Shown here: piece after piece, positions 1 through 8,365 of the stretch
Numbering within the stretch: position 1 is the stretch's first letter
How the letters are laid out: every line of letters begins with the position of its first letter
Source: JAJFTV01 sp964426355
GTDB taxonomy: Bacteria > Chloroflexota > Anaerolineae > Anaerolineales > Anaerolineaceae
DNA: 32,298 nt
Direction of reading: 5' to 3'
Assembly (NCBI GenBank): GCA_964426355.1
Contig: CAYRRA010000025.1
Span: 1 to 32,298, forward strand
Position numbers and translations under genes: made by a program
Notes under the pieces: model-generated
Told to the model about the DNA's origin: nothing
The model's database searches: none
The model's input: the letters and a program-made list of their open reading frames with translations, nothing else

Positions 1-40
1 ATGCGGTGCGTTTTTTCCCCGGCACCGGAGGAGGTAAGTC

Positions 41-313
41 ATGGCAAAAAAAATCGGCAAAGTGACCCATTTTTACAACCGGATCAGTGTTGCGGTGTTG
101 GAATTGGATAAAGAGATAAAAATCGGTGACGAGATTCTTATCCGCGGACGATCGACTGAATTTTCACAAAAAGTACGTTCATTGCAGATTGATCATAAGG
201 CAATCCAATCCGCAGGACCCGGCATGGAAGTGGCTTTGCAGGTGCTTGGACAGGTTTATAAAGGGGATGAGGTTTTCCTTTTAGAAAAACCCCTGCTTGA
301 AACCGACCTTTAA
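41..313 (+). CDS. Small EF-Tu domain-2-like beta-barrel protein
   Basis: This 90-residue protein looks like a stand-alone copy of the second (beta-barrel) domain of translational GTPases, of the kind usually annotated as 'translation elongation factor-like protein'. The phrases GKVTHFYNRISVAVLEL, IKIGDEILIRG and the later hydrophobic strand VALQVLGQVYKGDEVFLL match that barrel: a KxGxVxHxY opening, then an I-GD-I-I-G turn. There is no GTPase domain, so it cannot act as an elongation factor by itself and its role is unknown. A strong Shine-Dalgarno (GGAGGAGG) precedes the ATG, which fixes the start. It converges on phoU, whose stop lies 14 bases away, with no clear terminator between them. The upstream partner gene lies outside the window. 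Confidence 0.8.
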   Translation: MAKKIGKVTHFYNRISVAVLELDKEIKIGDEILIRGRSTEFSQKVRSLQIDHKAIQSAGPGMEVALQVLGQVYKGDEVFLLEKPLLETDL

Positions 314-327
314 TGCAGCCTGCCCGG

Positions 328-1011
328 TTACTCTAAAGGTCCGTATTCATCATCCGAGTTCTCAAACTCGTACATTACCCCGGTCACCACATACACGGTG
401 CGTTCGCAGATATTGGAAACACGATCTGCCATGCGCTCGATGTTATGCGCTACCCATTGGAGATAATTGGCGCTTTCCGCCAGCTCAGGGTTGGCGGATA
501 CCAGTTCAACCAGCCCCTGGCTGATTTGATTGTAACAGGCATCGACTTCATCATCCATTACAGGGATGCTGCGCGCCTCATCCAAATCGCTATCCACAAA
601 AGCTTTCACAGAACGGAGCAGCATGTTGGCTGCCAGTTCAGACATAGGGATCAAGTGATGAACCAGCGCCGGGAGTTCCTGCCCCTCCAGCATCAAATTG
701 ATTCGGGCAATCCCCTTGGCATAATCTCCCATTCGTTCCAGTTCGGTGCTGATTTCCAAAATGGAAGCCAGGATGCGAAGATCAACCGCCATCGGCTGCT
801 GGGTGGCGATGGCGACGATACAATTGGTCTCCAGGGTAAAACGTTTTTCATTGACGCGTTGGTCATCCTGGTAAACCCGCCGGGAGGTCGGGTAATCTCG
901 CCTGACCAGTGCGTTAACGGCTTCTAAAGTTGCCTGGCGCACCATGCTTTCCAGCACAATCACCTCCTCAAATAACTGGTGGATAATGCGGTCTAACGTA
1001 TCTCTTGTCAT
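328..1011 (-). CDS. phoU: Phosphate transport/signalling regulator PhoU
   Basis: This is PhoU, the cytoplasmic helical-bundle protein that links the PstSCAB transporter to the PhoR kinase and keeps the Pho regulon off when phosphate is plentiful. The 227 residues match the usual family length and hold two tandem three-helix PhoU repeats (about residues 15-105 and 118-205). The ERMGDYAKGIARI segment of the first repeat and the IERMADRVSNICERT segment of the second are the family's metal-binding E-x3-D type helices. The ATG is preceded by GAGG at about 8 bases. It is the last gene of the pst run, 166 bases after pstB, with a hairpin in between that may lower its expression relative to pstB. Confidence 0.95.
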   Translation of the reverse strand: MTRDTLDRIIHQLFEEVIVLESMVRQATLEAVNALVRRDYPTSRRVYQDDQRVNEKRFTLETNCIVAIATQQPMAVDLRILASILEISTELERMGDYAKGIARINLMLEGQELPALVHHLIPMSELAANMLLRSVKAFVDSDLDEARSIPVMDDEVDACYNQISQGLVELVSANPELAESANYLQWVAHNIERMADRVSNICERTVYVVTGVMYEFENSDDEYGPLE

Positions 1012-1075
1012 GATTTTTCCTCAATCAGTAAATTTCTCTATCTTAAAAGAACAGTGGTGCATAGCTGCATTGAAC

Positions 1076-1101
1076 AAACCCCTGCCTGTCTTGCAGGGTT
1101 T
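1076..1101 (-). terminator. Hairpin between pstB and phoU (partial terminator?)
   Basis: A 9-bp stem with one bulged base (arms AAACCCTGC and GCAGGGGTTT read on the minus strand, 7-base loop) sits between pstB and phoU and is followed by a short T-rich stretch. It could act as a leaky terminator or an mRNA-processing hairpin. The U-run is poor, so function is uncertain. Confidence 0.4.
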
Positions 1102-1177
1102 ATAAACGGATGATTATCTCAGTATCGTTTAATGATCGCTGTTACCGGTTGAAAGTCAGCAGATGAAATACCCAAAC

Positions 1178-1972
1178 CTAACCAAAACGCCCGGTAATAT
1201 AATCCTCTGTGATTTTTTCGCGCGGGTTGGTGAAGATTTTCCGTGTTTCACCATATTCCACCAGGTATCCGGCACGATTTTCATCCATGTTAAAGAAAGC
1301 AGTGAAATCGGAAACCCGCGCGGCTTGCTGCATGTTGTGGGTGACAATTACGATGGTGTAGTCCTGCTTCAGCACTTGCATCAAATCCTCGATGCGCAAA
1401 GTAGCAATCGGGTCCAATGCAGAGGCAGGTTCATCCATCAAAATGACTTCAGGTCTGGTCGCCAGTGTGCGGGCAATACACAAACGCTGCTGCTGCCCGC
1501 CAGACAGCGAAAACCCGCTCTGGTTCAGCTTGTCCTTTACTTCATCCCACAATGCCGCCTGAGTGAGCGACTGCTCGACCAGTTCATCCATATTCCCCTT
1601 GAAACCGTTAATGCGGGCACCCCAGGCGACGTTTTCATAGATGCTCTTGGGGAATGGGTTTGGCTTCTGGAAAACCATGCCTATCCGGCGGCGCACCTCA
1701 ACCGGGTCAATTCGTGCGTCGTAGATATTCACCCCGCCGAATAAAATTTCCCCATCGGCATGGGCTGCCGGAACCAGTTCATTCATCCGGTTAAAGGAGC
1801 GCAGCATGGTGCTTTTCCCACAGCCGGAAGGACCGATAATTGCCGTGATGTTCTGTCGTTTGATGCCGAGATCAACATCACGCACCGCGAGAAAATCACC
1901 ATAATAGATGCGCAGTTTGCGCGCCTCGATGATGACATTGTTTCGTGATTGTTCCTGAGGTTCTTTATCCAT
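1178..1972 (-). CDS. pstB: Phosphate ABC transporter ATP-binding protein PstB
   Basis: PstB is the ATPase subunit of the high-affinity phosphate importer. The 264-residue length is normal. Visible motifs are the Walker A GPSGCGKST (residues 47-55), the ABC signature LSGGQQQR (156-163), Walker B ending MDEPASALDP (D180/E181), and the switch histidine in VTHNM. The PNPFPKSIYENV segment of the Q-loop region is diagnostic of PstB among ABC ATPases. It has an AAGGA ribosome site about 6 bases before the ATG and starts 9 bases after the pstA stop, consistent with co-translation in a pstSCAB operon. Its subunit partners are the two permeases immediately upstream. Confidence 0.97.
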   Translation of the reverse strand: MDKEPQEQSRNNVIIEARKLRIYYGDFLAVRDVDLGIKRQNITAIIGPSGCGKSTMLRSFNRMNELVPAAHADGEILFGGVNIYDARIDPVEVRRRIGMVFQKPNPFPKSIYENVAWGARINGFKGNMDELVEQSLTQAALWDEVKDKLNQSGFSLSGGQQQRLCIARTLATRPEVILMDEPASALDPIATLRIEDLMQVLKQDYTIVIVTHNMQQAARVSDFTAFFNMDENRAGYLVEYGETRKIFTNPREKITEDYITGRFG

Positions 1973-1981
1973 TATTTTCCT

Positions 1982-3256
1982 TTATTGACTCTGGCTGTAA
2001 CGGTTACGCAAAACAATGGCAATTGCGTTTAATGATAACAATAAAATAAGCAGCACAATTATTGCGGCGGCGGCTAACCCGCGAAATTCGTCCTGGGGTC
2101 GTGACGTCCATTGGTAAATCTGAATCGGCAGGGTCGTAAATTTGGAGAACGGACCGCTGGGGTCGACATTGATATACGTGGACGCACCCACCACAACCAG
2201 CGGCGCCGTTTCACCAATGGCGCGCGAAACAGCCAGGATGGTACCTGTCAGTATACCAGGAATCGCACCTGGCAGTACATGATGCCAGATCGTCTGCCAT
2301 TTTGTGGCACCCAAGCCAAAACTTGCCTCACGCAGCGAGCCGGGTACGGATTTGATGGCTTCCTGTGCATTGATGATAATCATCGGCAGCACCAGCAACC
2401 CCAACGTGAGACCGGCGGAAAGCACAGTACGCCCATTGGCAGTGGTTGCGTCGGTTAATCCAAGCAGCTCGCCGCTGGTGAGTTTGACCAGCGCACGCAC
2501 AAAAATTGCCAGCCCCAAAAGACCATAAATAATAGAAGGCACACCGGCTAAATTATTGATATTCGTCTGAATGATGCGGTTAATGGGGTTATCAGACGCA
2601 TACTCCTGCAGGTAAATCGCTGCCGATACGCCCACCGGAAAAGCGAACAGAATCGCAATCAGGATCGTCCACAGCGAGCCCAAAATGGCTGTGCGCACCC
2701 CTGCCCGCAGCACCTCTGCCTCCTGTGGAGAGGTGATAAACTGCAAATCCAACCAACTGTAGAACCGCAGGTAAGCATTGGGGTGTTCTGCGTCTTGAGC
2801 TACCTGTTCCTTGATCTCCCTGGCGTTGAGGATAGAGTCAAAAAACGTCCAGACATGCAGCACCTCGGGTTTAATCACCCATTCCTGGATCAGGGCATAG
2901 ACATTGTCCTCCGAGCGTTCAGCAAAGGGCTGTTCGCTTTCAAAACGCCGGTACAAACCGGAAGAAACATTCTCCTGAAAGACCTGGACGAGCTGTTCTT
3001 TGCTCATATCCTCCAGCGCCGTTCCATCCAGGGCAAGCGAGCCCGGATCCACTTTTGCTTCAAATGAGACGTAACCAAAAGCCTTGTTGATGATGTTGAG
3101 CATCAATAGAACCAAGACCAGGAGACCGAACAACGTGGAAATACGGAAAATATTCCGCCATATTTTTCCCTGGAGGTGGCGTTTTGTAAGATTCGGCACA
3201 AAGCCATTTTTGGTAGATTGTGGTGCATTCAGGGGTGAATCGGATCGGTCTGCCAT
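1982..3256 (-). CDS. pstA: Phosphate ABC transporter permease PstA, with long loop insertion
   Basis: PstA is one of the two membrane subunits of the phosphate importer. The C-terminal half carries the binding-protein-dependent transport permease fold: helices starting at AGVRTAILGSLW, then the EAA-type cytoplasmic loop in LREASFGLGATKWQTI. At 424 residues it is much longer than the roughly 290-300 residues of typical PstA. The extra length is an extracytoplasmic segment of about 125 residues between the first helix (about 36-56) and the second (about 187). I place the start at the ATG whose A overlaps the last base of the pstC stop (TGATG); it has GGGAGGTG upstream. The TTG one codon earlier is less likely. 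It is translationally coupled to pstC. Confidence 0.94.
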   Translation of the reverse strand: MADRSDSPLNAPQSTKNGFVPNLTKRHLQGKIWRNIFRISTLFGLLVLVLLMLNIINKAFGYVSFEAKVDPGSLALDGTALEDMSKEQLVQVFQENVSSGLYRRFESEQPFAERSEDNVYALIQEWVIKPEVLHVWTFFDSILNAREIKEQVAQDAEHPNAYLRFYSWLDLQFITSPQEAEVLRAGVRTAILGSLWTILIAILFAFPVGVSAAIYLQEYASDNPINRIIQTNINNLAGVPSIIYGLLGLAIFVRALVKLTSGELLGLTDATTANGRTVLSAGLTLGLLVLPMIIINAQEAIKSVPGSLREASFGLGATKWQTIWHHVLPGAIPGILTGTILAVSRAIGETAPLVVVGASTYINVDPSGPFSKFTTLPIQIYQWTSRPQDEFRGLAAAAIIVLLILLLSLNAIAIVLRNRYSQSQ

Positions 3257-4404
3257 CAATACACCTCCCTGAAACGGCGCACAATGCGTTGGCTGATGAT
3301 GTTGAGAGTCAGCGTCATCAGGAAAAGCATCAAGCCGATCGCAAAAATACTGTTGTAATCCAGTGAATTGTAGCTGATATCGCCGCCACTGATGCGCACA
3401 ATGTGCCCGGTCATGGTTTCAGCAGGTTTGAAGGGGTTGAAAGTAAATGCCGGTCCGGCGCCCGCAGCAATGGCTACCACCATCGTCTCGCCAATCGCAC
3501 GCGAGATGGCAATGATGATCGCAGCCGCAATGCCTGAAATTGCTGCTGGCAGCACAACCTTAAAGGCTGTCTCCAGGCGGGTGGCGCCCAACCCATACGC
3601 AGCCTCACGCAAGGCATTCGGTACGGCGTGCAGCGCGTCCTCGCTCATCGAGCTGACCAGTGGGATGATGAGTATGCCAATGACAATGCCAGCAGAAGCG
3701 GTATTGTAAATCTCGACCACATCCTTCCCCAAAAGCGTGCGCAGCAGCGGGGTCATGAACGTCAACGCAAAATAGCCATATACCACCGTGGGAATCCCAG
3801 CCAGAATTTCGAGGATCGGTTTCAACACGCTTCGCGCTCGGTGCGTGGCGTATTCACTCAAATAAATGGCAATGCTCAAACCAACCGGCACCGCAACGAG
3901 AATGGCTATGGCGGAGGTTAGGATGGTGGAGTTGGCTAAAGCCCAGATACCAAACTTGCCGATTTGGGGGTTCCAATCCTTTTTCAGAAAGAATTCCGAC
4001 AATGTGACCCTTCTCGCTATTCTAAGTTCGGCTCCCTGTTCGTGAACCTCGGCTTTTGTATTTTGGAAACCACGCTCAACTGTAACGATGTTCCCCTGAA
4101 CTGCTTCAATCTGCATTACCTCACTCCCAATACGGATGATGTCTCCCATCGCGAGGGTTTTACCGGTTGAGTCAATTTCAATCTCCGTCGCTGCGCTTGA
4201 CAAGACTTCTTTCTCAAGCGTTCTGTTCGTTTCTTCCCACTGCTGCCGGGTGAAAAATAACAGTGATTCTTTGCCAAGTTCATAAACGATCCCTATCGTA
4301 ATCAAAATAGAAAGCGCACCACAAAGAAACAAGAACCCTTGAATGAGGGTCTCGCCCCATCTAGGACGTTTACGCAGAGCATCACCTAAATTAGATGAAT
4401 CCAT
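3256..4404 (-). CDS. pstC: Phosphate ABC transporter permease PstC, with inserted domain
   Basis: PstC is the second membrane subunit of the phosphate importer. The permease core from FGIWALANSTILTS onward includes the EAA loop LREAAYGLGATRLE and a helix pattern typical of the family. I chose the ATG giving MDSSNLGD (382 residues), because AAGGAG lies just before it; an in-frame start 33 codons upstream gives an untypical leader and no good ribosome site. Between the first helix (about 21-43) and the usual VTLSEFF-x4-W-P motif there is an insertion of about 80 residues (53-132). It has a beta-rich pattern (GDIIRIGSEVMQIEAV, then TVERGFQNT). The stop overlaps the pstA start by one base. Confidence 0.94.
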   Translation of the reverse strand: MDSSNLGDALRKRPRWGETLIQGFLFLCGALSILITIGIVYELGKESLLFFTRQQWEETNRTLEKEVLSSAATEIEIDSTGKTLAMGDIIRIGSEVMQIEAVQGNIVTVERGFQNTKAEVHEQGAELRIARRVTLSEFFLKKDWNPQIGKFGIWALANSTILTSAIAILVAVPVGLSIAIYLSEYATHRARSVLKPILEILAGIPTVVYGYFALTFMTPLLRTLLGKDVVEIYNTASAGIVIGILIIPLVSSMSEDALHAVPNALREAAYGLGATRLETAFKVVLPAAISGIAAAIIIAISRAIGETMVVAIAAGAGPAFTFNPFKPAETMTGHIVRISGGDISYNSLDYNSIFAIGLMLFLMTLTLNIISQRIVRRFREVY

Positions 4405-4526
4405 TAAATCTCCTTGAAATGATTGAGAACAACAAAAGGGGCGTTGACCGGTTGCTGCCTTCCCTAAAAACCTGTGGGAAGGCAGCAAATTTACTACCGA
4501 CAAGTAATTCCCTTTTTACTCAACGA

Positions 4527-5579
4527 TTATTGAGCATCCAGCCAAGCCTGGCGGGCTGCATTCAAGTCCGTATCGTTGGCAGCGAAATATCCTACCGTCT
4601 CAATCTCTTCATTGACATAGGTCAGAACAAAGTTCAGGAATGCTGCTACCTGTGGTTTTGCCTGCATAATGGCGGCATCCGAGTACATGAACAATGGGCG
4701 CGCCAGAGGGTAGGTGAACGCATCTACATTCTCTTTCGTGGCTTCAATTCCATCCAACGTTAGAATGTTCAGTTTGTTCTGATTCTCTGCATAGTAAGCA
4801 TATCCGAAGTACCCTACTGCATACGGGCTACCTTCCACCCCCTGTACCAGTACATTGTCGTCTTCACTCAACTGCGTGTTCGTGGCTTCCAGGTGCGCAG
4901 TCGCATCCTTCTCAAATACCACCTCTACAAAGAAGTCAAATGTACCACTGTCTGTCCCAGGAATATATCGCAGGATCGGCTCGGCGGGCCATTCCGCACG
5001 TACATCCGCCCAGGTCTCGGCTGCCCCAAAAATCAACGCCAGTTCTTCCAGCGTTACTTCGCTTACAAAGTCATTCTCTTTGCTCACAACCACCGCAACC
5101 GCATCGGTACCCACTCGAAACTCGATCGGCTCGCGCTCAATTGCCCGACAGGCTTCTATTTCAGAACTCTTGATCGGACGACTGGCATTTGCAATATCGG
5201 TCTCACCGGTCACACAGAAACGCTCGTATCCTGCACCGGAACCAATGCTGTCGATCGTGATCAGACCGCTGTAACCCTCGTCTTTGAAACGAGCTGCCAT
5301 GCGTTCCGCCAGCGGATATACCGTTGAACTGCCAGCGGTTACAATATTGCCTGTTACACTGAGTGGATCTACTTCGGGAAGTTTCACTTCGGGCACTTCC
5401 TCGGCAGTTTCTTCCGTGGCTTCTGCTACAGCTTTGGTTGGGGCTGCTTCCTCAACAACAGCTTTGGTGGGTTCTGGCTCTGCAGCAGCGGGCGTTGCTG
5501 TTGTTTTCGGTTGGCATACTGTTAGCGCCATAACGCCCAGCATGAGCACAGCCAGAAATATGAAAAGTTTTCGTTGCAT
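4527..5579 (-). CDS. pstS: Phosphate-binding lipoprotein PstS
   Basis: PstS captures phosphate outside the membrane and delivers it to PstC/PstA. The 350 residues begin with a basic n-region and a hydrophobic stretch ending LTVC, so Cys22 is the likely lipid-modified residue although the lipobox is relaxed. A low-complexity Ala/Glu/Pro/Thr linker with a repeated PTKAV unit (about residues 23-72) tethers the binding domain. Phosphate-contact motifs are AGSSTVYPL (82-90), SIGSGAGYERF and GTDSGTFDFF. GGAGG precedes the ATG by about 8 bases. It is the first pst gene and lies directly downstream of a Pho-box-like repeat array, so it is the probable point of PhoB control. Confidence 0.95.
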   Translation of the reverse strand: MQRKLFIFLAVLMLGVMALTVCQPKTTATPAAAEPEPTKAVVEEAAPTKAVAEATEETAEEVPEVKLPEVDPLSVTGNIVTAGSSTVYPLAERMAARFKDEGYSGLITIDSIGSGAGYERFCVTGETDIANASRPIKSSEIEACRAIEREPIEFRVGTDAVAVVVSKENDFVSEVTLEELALIFGAAETWADVRAEWPAEPILRYIPGTDSGTFDFFVEVVFEKDATAHLEATNTQLSEDDNVLVQGVEGSPYAVGYFGYAYYAENQNKLNILTLDGIEATKENVDAFTYPLARPLFMYSDAAIMQAKPQVAAFLNFVLTYVNEEIETVGYFAANDTDLNAARQAWLDAQ

Positions 5580-5608
5580 GTAAAAATCCTCCAGAGTTTT
5601 TTTTTCGC

Positions 5609-5695
5609 TTTATACTCTGGCACATCTTAACATGCAGGCGTTAATGCCAATGTAACTGTTGATTAACGAATGGTTAACAACCGGTAAAGAATCGG
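5609..5695 (-). promoter_or_regulatory. pstS promoter with five-unit Pho box
   Basis: Five consecutive 11-bp units occupy 5641-5695. On the plus strand they read ttaatgccaat, gtaactgttga, ttaacgaatgg, ttaacaaccgg and taaagaatcgg. The hexamer/5-base-spacer layout is that described for PhoP/PhoB-family operators, especially the TTAACA-type boxes of Bacillus. A TATAAA-like -10 for pstS lies at 5609-5614. No TTGACA-like -35 is visible, as expected for an activator-dependent promoter. The array lies 20-30 bases upstream of that -10 on the minus strand, immediately after the phoR stop. Confidence 0.75.
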
Positions 5696-5723
5696 CTTGT
5701 GGTTGGAATGTATCCTACCCGTA

Positions 5724-7481
5724 TCAATGGCGAGCTTGTGGGATGGTGAAATAAAAAGTACTGCCTCTTCCTGGCTGGCTCTCCGCCCAGATGCGTCCGG
5801 CGTGCATTTCTACCAGGTGACGTGCAATAGACAAACCCAAACCGGTACCCCCGCCAGAACGCGCCTGGTCTGCCTTGTAAAACCGTTCAAACACCCTCGG
5901 CAGCATATCGCGTGGGATGCCGGTTCCGGTATCCTGTACGCCAAAACAAACCATACCACTTTCTGGATAGGCAAAAACGGTGATTTTTCCACCAGGTGAG
6001 GTAAATTTAATCGCGTTGTGGATGATATTGACCAGCACCTGTTCCAGGCGCGGTCCATCGGCAAGGATCTTTGGCAGGTCAGGCTGTGCCTCCACCTCCA
6101 GTAGCAGACCGGCGCGCTCAGCCTGCATTTTAAGCCGTTCACTGGCAGCCACGAGCAGCCGGTACGAATCGGTCGGTTTGAGATCGATCGGCACACGCCC
6201 GCTCTCAATGCGTGCCAGCTCCAGCAGTTCGTTGACCATCTGCGTCAGCGCGTCGATCTCCGTATCCATCCGTTCCAAAAAATGCCGTGAGGTCTGCGGG
6301 TCATCGATGGCGCTGAGCTGTAATGTCTCCGCCAATGCTTTCAGCGATGCCAGCGGGGTGCGCAATTCATGGGAAATGTTACTGATAAAATCACGCCGTA
6401 CGGTTTCAAGACGCCGGATGGGGGTAAGGTCCTGGCAAAGCAGCAGGGTGTGATCTTGTAGTTCACCGCCCAGCGGTGTGGCAATCACCTGGATAAAACG
6501 CTGTTGATACGTCAGTTCAAGCGTTGTTGTCTTCTCCTTGCCCTCTTTTTGGCTTGCATCCCAGGTTTCAAAAATCTGATGATACCCCAGGGCGCGCATC
6601 AAGGATTGTCCGCGTGCCTTCTGCTGTGAGATGACGAAGATTTGCTCGGCAGACGGGTTCAGCAGCGAGATGTTCCCCTGCGGATCCACAATCACTACAC
6701 CATCGGTCATTTGCGCCAGGATGACCGAGAGCTTCACCTGCTCGTTTTTCAGGTCTTCAATGTGTTCCTGGAGTCGGTTTGACATGCGCCCCAACGCCTG
6801 TGAAAGTTGTCCAACTTCATCGGCTGTTCTCACCTGAACATACTCACCAGGTTTGCCTTCTGCAATCTGGTTGGCAAGCTGTGTCATGCGGGCAACCGGG
6901 CGGGAGATTAAATGCGCAATCCAGAAGGATAACAAAACTGCCAAAAATGCCGCCAGAAACGAAAACAACCAGATATCGCGCTGTAAACGAGCAACGCTTT
7001 CTTCCACTTCGGTTAACGGATAAGCCATGCGCACAACAGCGACTGTTTTTCCATTCAAATGCACGGGCACAGCCACATACAACATGCGCACAGCTTTGGT
7101 GGTGCTGAAACGGATGCTGCTGCCAACCCCATCAGCCAAAGCCTGCTGCACTTCCGGGCGGTTAAGATGATTGTCCATCTCACTGCGATCTTCAGCGGAT
7201 TCGCCCAACACGACACCATCCTGAGCAATGATCGTCACCCGGTTTCCACTGGCATCCGCCCAATCGCGCGCCAGTTTATCGTACTGCGCTATATCGATCG
7301 ACTCCCAATCCGAAGCCAACGCCACGCCAAGCAGCCGTACCTGTGAAGTCATGGACTCATTCAGGTTATCCATATACAGGCTGCGTGTATAACCGCTCAG
7401 GTAAAAACCGAAAGCCAGCATGGCAGCCAGGATCAAAACACCAAAGGAGAATGCAATCCGCCAGCGAATACTGCGAAACAT
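5724..7481 (-). CDS. phoR: Phosphate-sensor histidine kinase PhoR
   Basis: This is a membrane sensor kinase of the PhoR type. Layout over 585 residues: TM1 (about 10-29), an extracytoplasmic sensing region (30-168) longer than in E. coli PhoR and more like Gram-positive/mycobacterial forms, TM2 (170-192), HAMP (190-243), PAS (about 250-355), HisKA with the phospho-acceptor His371 in NISHELRTPLASLKA, and HATPase with N485 in VNIIHNAIKF, DTGTG (517-521) and GTGLGL (545-550). GGAG sits a few bases before the ATG, and the gene starts 17 bases after the phoB stop. Position in the pho-pst cluster supports phosphate as the controlling signal. The ligand of the long sensing region, if any, is unknown. 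Confidence 0.93.
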   Translation of the reverse strand: MFRSIRWRIAFSFGVLILAAMLAFGFYLSGYTRSLYMDNLNESMTSQVRLLGVALASDWESIDIAQYDKLARDWADASGNRVTIIAQDGVVLGESAEDRSEMDNHLNRPEVQQALADGVGSSIRFSTTKAVRMLYVAVPVHLNGKTVAVVRMAYPLTEVEESVARLQRDIWLFSFLAAFLAVLLSFWIAHLISRPVARMTQLANQIAEGKPGEYVQVRTADEVGQLSQALGRMSNRLQEHIEDLKNEQVKLSVILAQMTDGVVIVDPQGNISLLNPSAEQIFVISQQKARGQSLMRALGYHQIFETWDASQKEGKEKTTTLELTYQQRFIQVIATPLGGELQDHTLLLCQDLTPIRRLETVRRDFISNISHELRTPLASLKALAETLQLSAIDDPQTSRHFLERMDTEIDALTQMVNELLELARIESGRVPIDLKPTDSYRLLVAASERLKMQAERAGLLLEVEAQPDLPKILADGPRLEQVLVNIIHNAIKFTSPGGKITVFAYPESGMVCFGVQDTGTGIPRDMLPRVFERFYKADQARSGGGTGLGLSIARHLVEMHAGRIWAESQPGRGSTFYFTIPQARH

Positions 7482-7498
7482 CTACTCCGCCTTTTCAA

Positions 7499-8203
7499 TC
7501 ACCCATCAAACCGGTAACCCACCCCACGCACGGTGACGATGCGTTGTGGGTTAAGTAAATCCTTTTCAATTTTTGTGCGCAGCCAGCGCACATGTACATC
7601 TACGGTGCGCGTGCCCCCAATGTATTCCCAACCCCAAACCTGCTCCAAAATTCGCTCACGGGATAGCACCTGACCGCGATGCTGTGCAAAATACAGCAGC
7701 AAATCGTACTCTTTGGGCTTCATTGGCAGCATCTGCCCATCCAACTGCACTTCATGACGGGTACTGTTCAAGGTGAGGCTGCCAAAAACCAACAAATCGT
7801 TTGCGCCAACCTTTTCGCCGGACATTTCTTCACGCAAAAGATGCACGCGGCGCAGTTGGGCTTTCACGCGTGCAATCAGCTCGCGCATTGAAAACGGCTT
7901 TGTCAGGTAATCATCTGCGCCCATTTCTAACCCCAGCACGCGGTCGATTTCTTCATCACGCGCGGTCAGCATCAAGATGGGCATGTTCATTTCCTTGCGC
8001 AGGATGCGCGTTACCTCAAAACCGTCCATCTTGGGCAACATGATATCCAGCAAAACCAGGTCGGGTTTCAAACGCCGGGCTGCCTCAATGGCTTTTTGCC
8101 CATCATCTACAGCTTCCACTTCGTAACCCTGCCGTTCCAGGTTATAAACCAATGTCTCCCGCAGGGTTAATTCGTCTTCCACAACCAATATCACATCTGC
8201 CAT
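7499..8203 (-). CDS. phoB: Phosphate regulon response regulator PhoB/PhoP (OmpR family)
   Basis: This 234-residue response regulator has a receiver domain with acidic pocket E9/D10, phospho-acceptor D53 in LVLLDIMLP and the conserved lysine in LTKPF. A winged-helix OmpR/PhoB DNA-binding domain follows, including LLLYFAQHRGQVLSRERIL and the recognition-helix region RTVDVHVRWLRTKIE. It precedes phoR with 17 bases between them, so the two are one transcriptional unit feeding into pst. Its predicted target is the direct-repeat array at 5641-5695. An AAGGA ribosome site lies about 8 bases upstream of the ATG. The alternative name phoP would apply in Gram-positive nomenclature. Confidence 0.93.
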   Translation of the reverse strand: MADVILVVEDELTLRETLVYNLERQGYEVEAVDDGQKAIEAARRLKPDLVLLDIMLPKMDGFEVTRILRKEMNMPILMLTARDEEIDRVLGLEMGADDYLTKPFSMRELIARVKAQLRRVHLLREEMSGEKVGANDLLVFGSLTLNSTRHEVQLDGQMLPMKPKEYDLLLYFAQHRGQVLSRERILEQVWGWEYIGGTRTVDVHVRWLRTKIEKDLLNPQRIVTVRGVGYRFDG

Positions 8204-8319
8204 CCAAACAATCCTTTTCTCACATCAGCAAGATAACGAACCCTTGCAGATTTCTGTTTTCCGCCGGCAATGGAAAAATTTGAAAGACGGCTACCAGTTC
8301 ATCTTTCTACCTGGTATCT

Positions 8320-8325
8320 ATTATA
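8320..8325 (-). promoter_or_regulatory. Possible -10 box for phoB-phoR
   Basis: A perfect TATAAT on the minus strand lies about 115 bases before the phoB start in the prfC-phoB gap. The hexamer 17 bases upstream does not resemble TTGACA, so this is only a candidate promoter. Confidence 0.3.
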
Positions 8326-8365
8326 GCGTTTGTTCGCAGTAGTGTGGGTTTTATCTTTTATCGTT

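Noticed and set aside
4405..4503. Longer PstC with 33 extra N-terminal residues
   Set aside because: The leader is not typical of PstC, lacks a ribosome site, and the ATG at 4404 has a clear AAGGAG.
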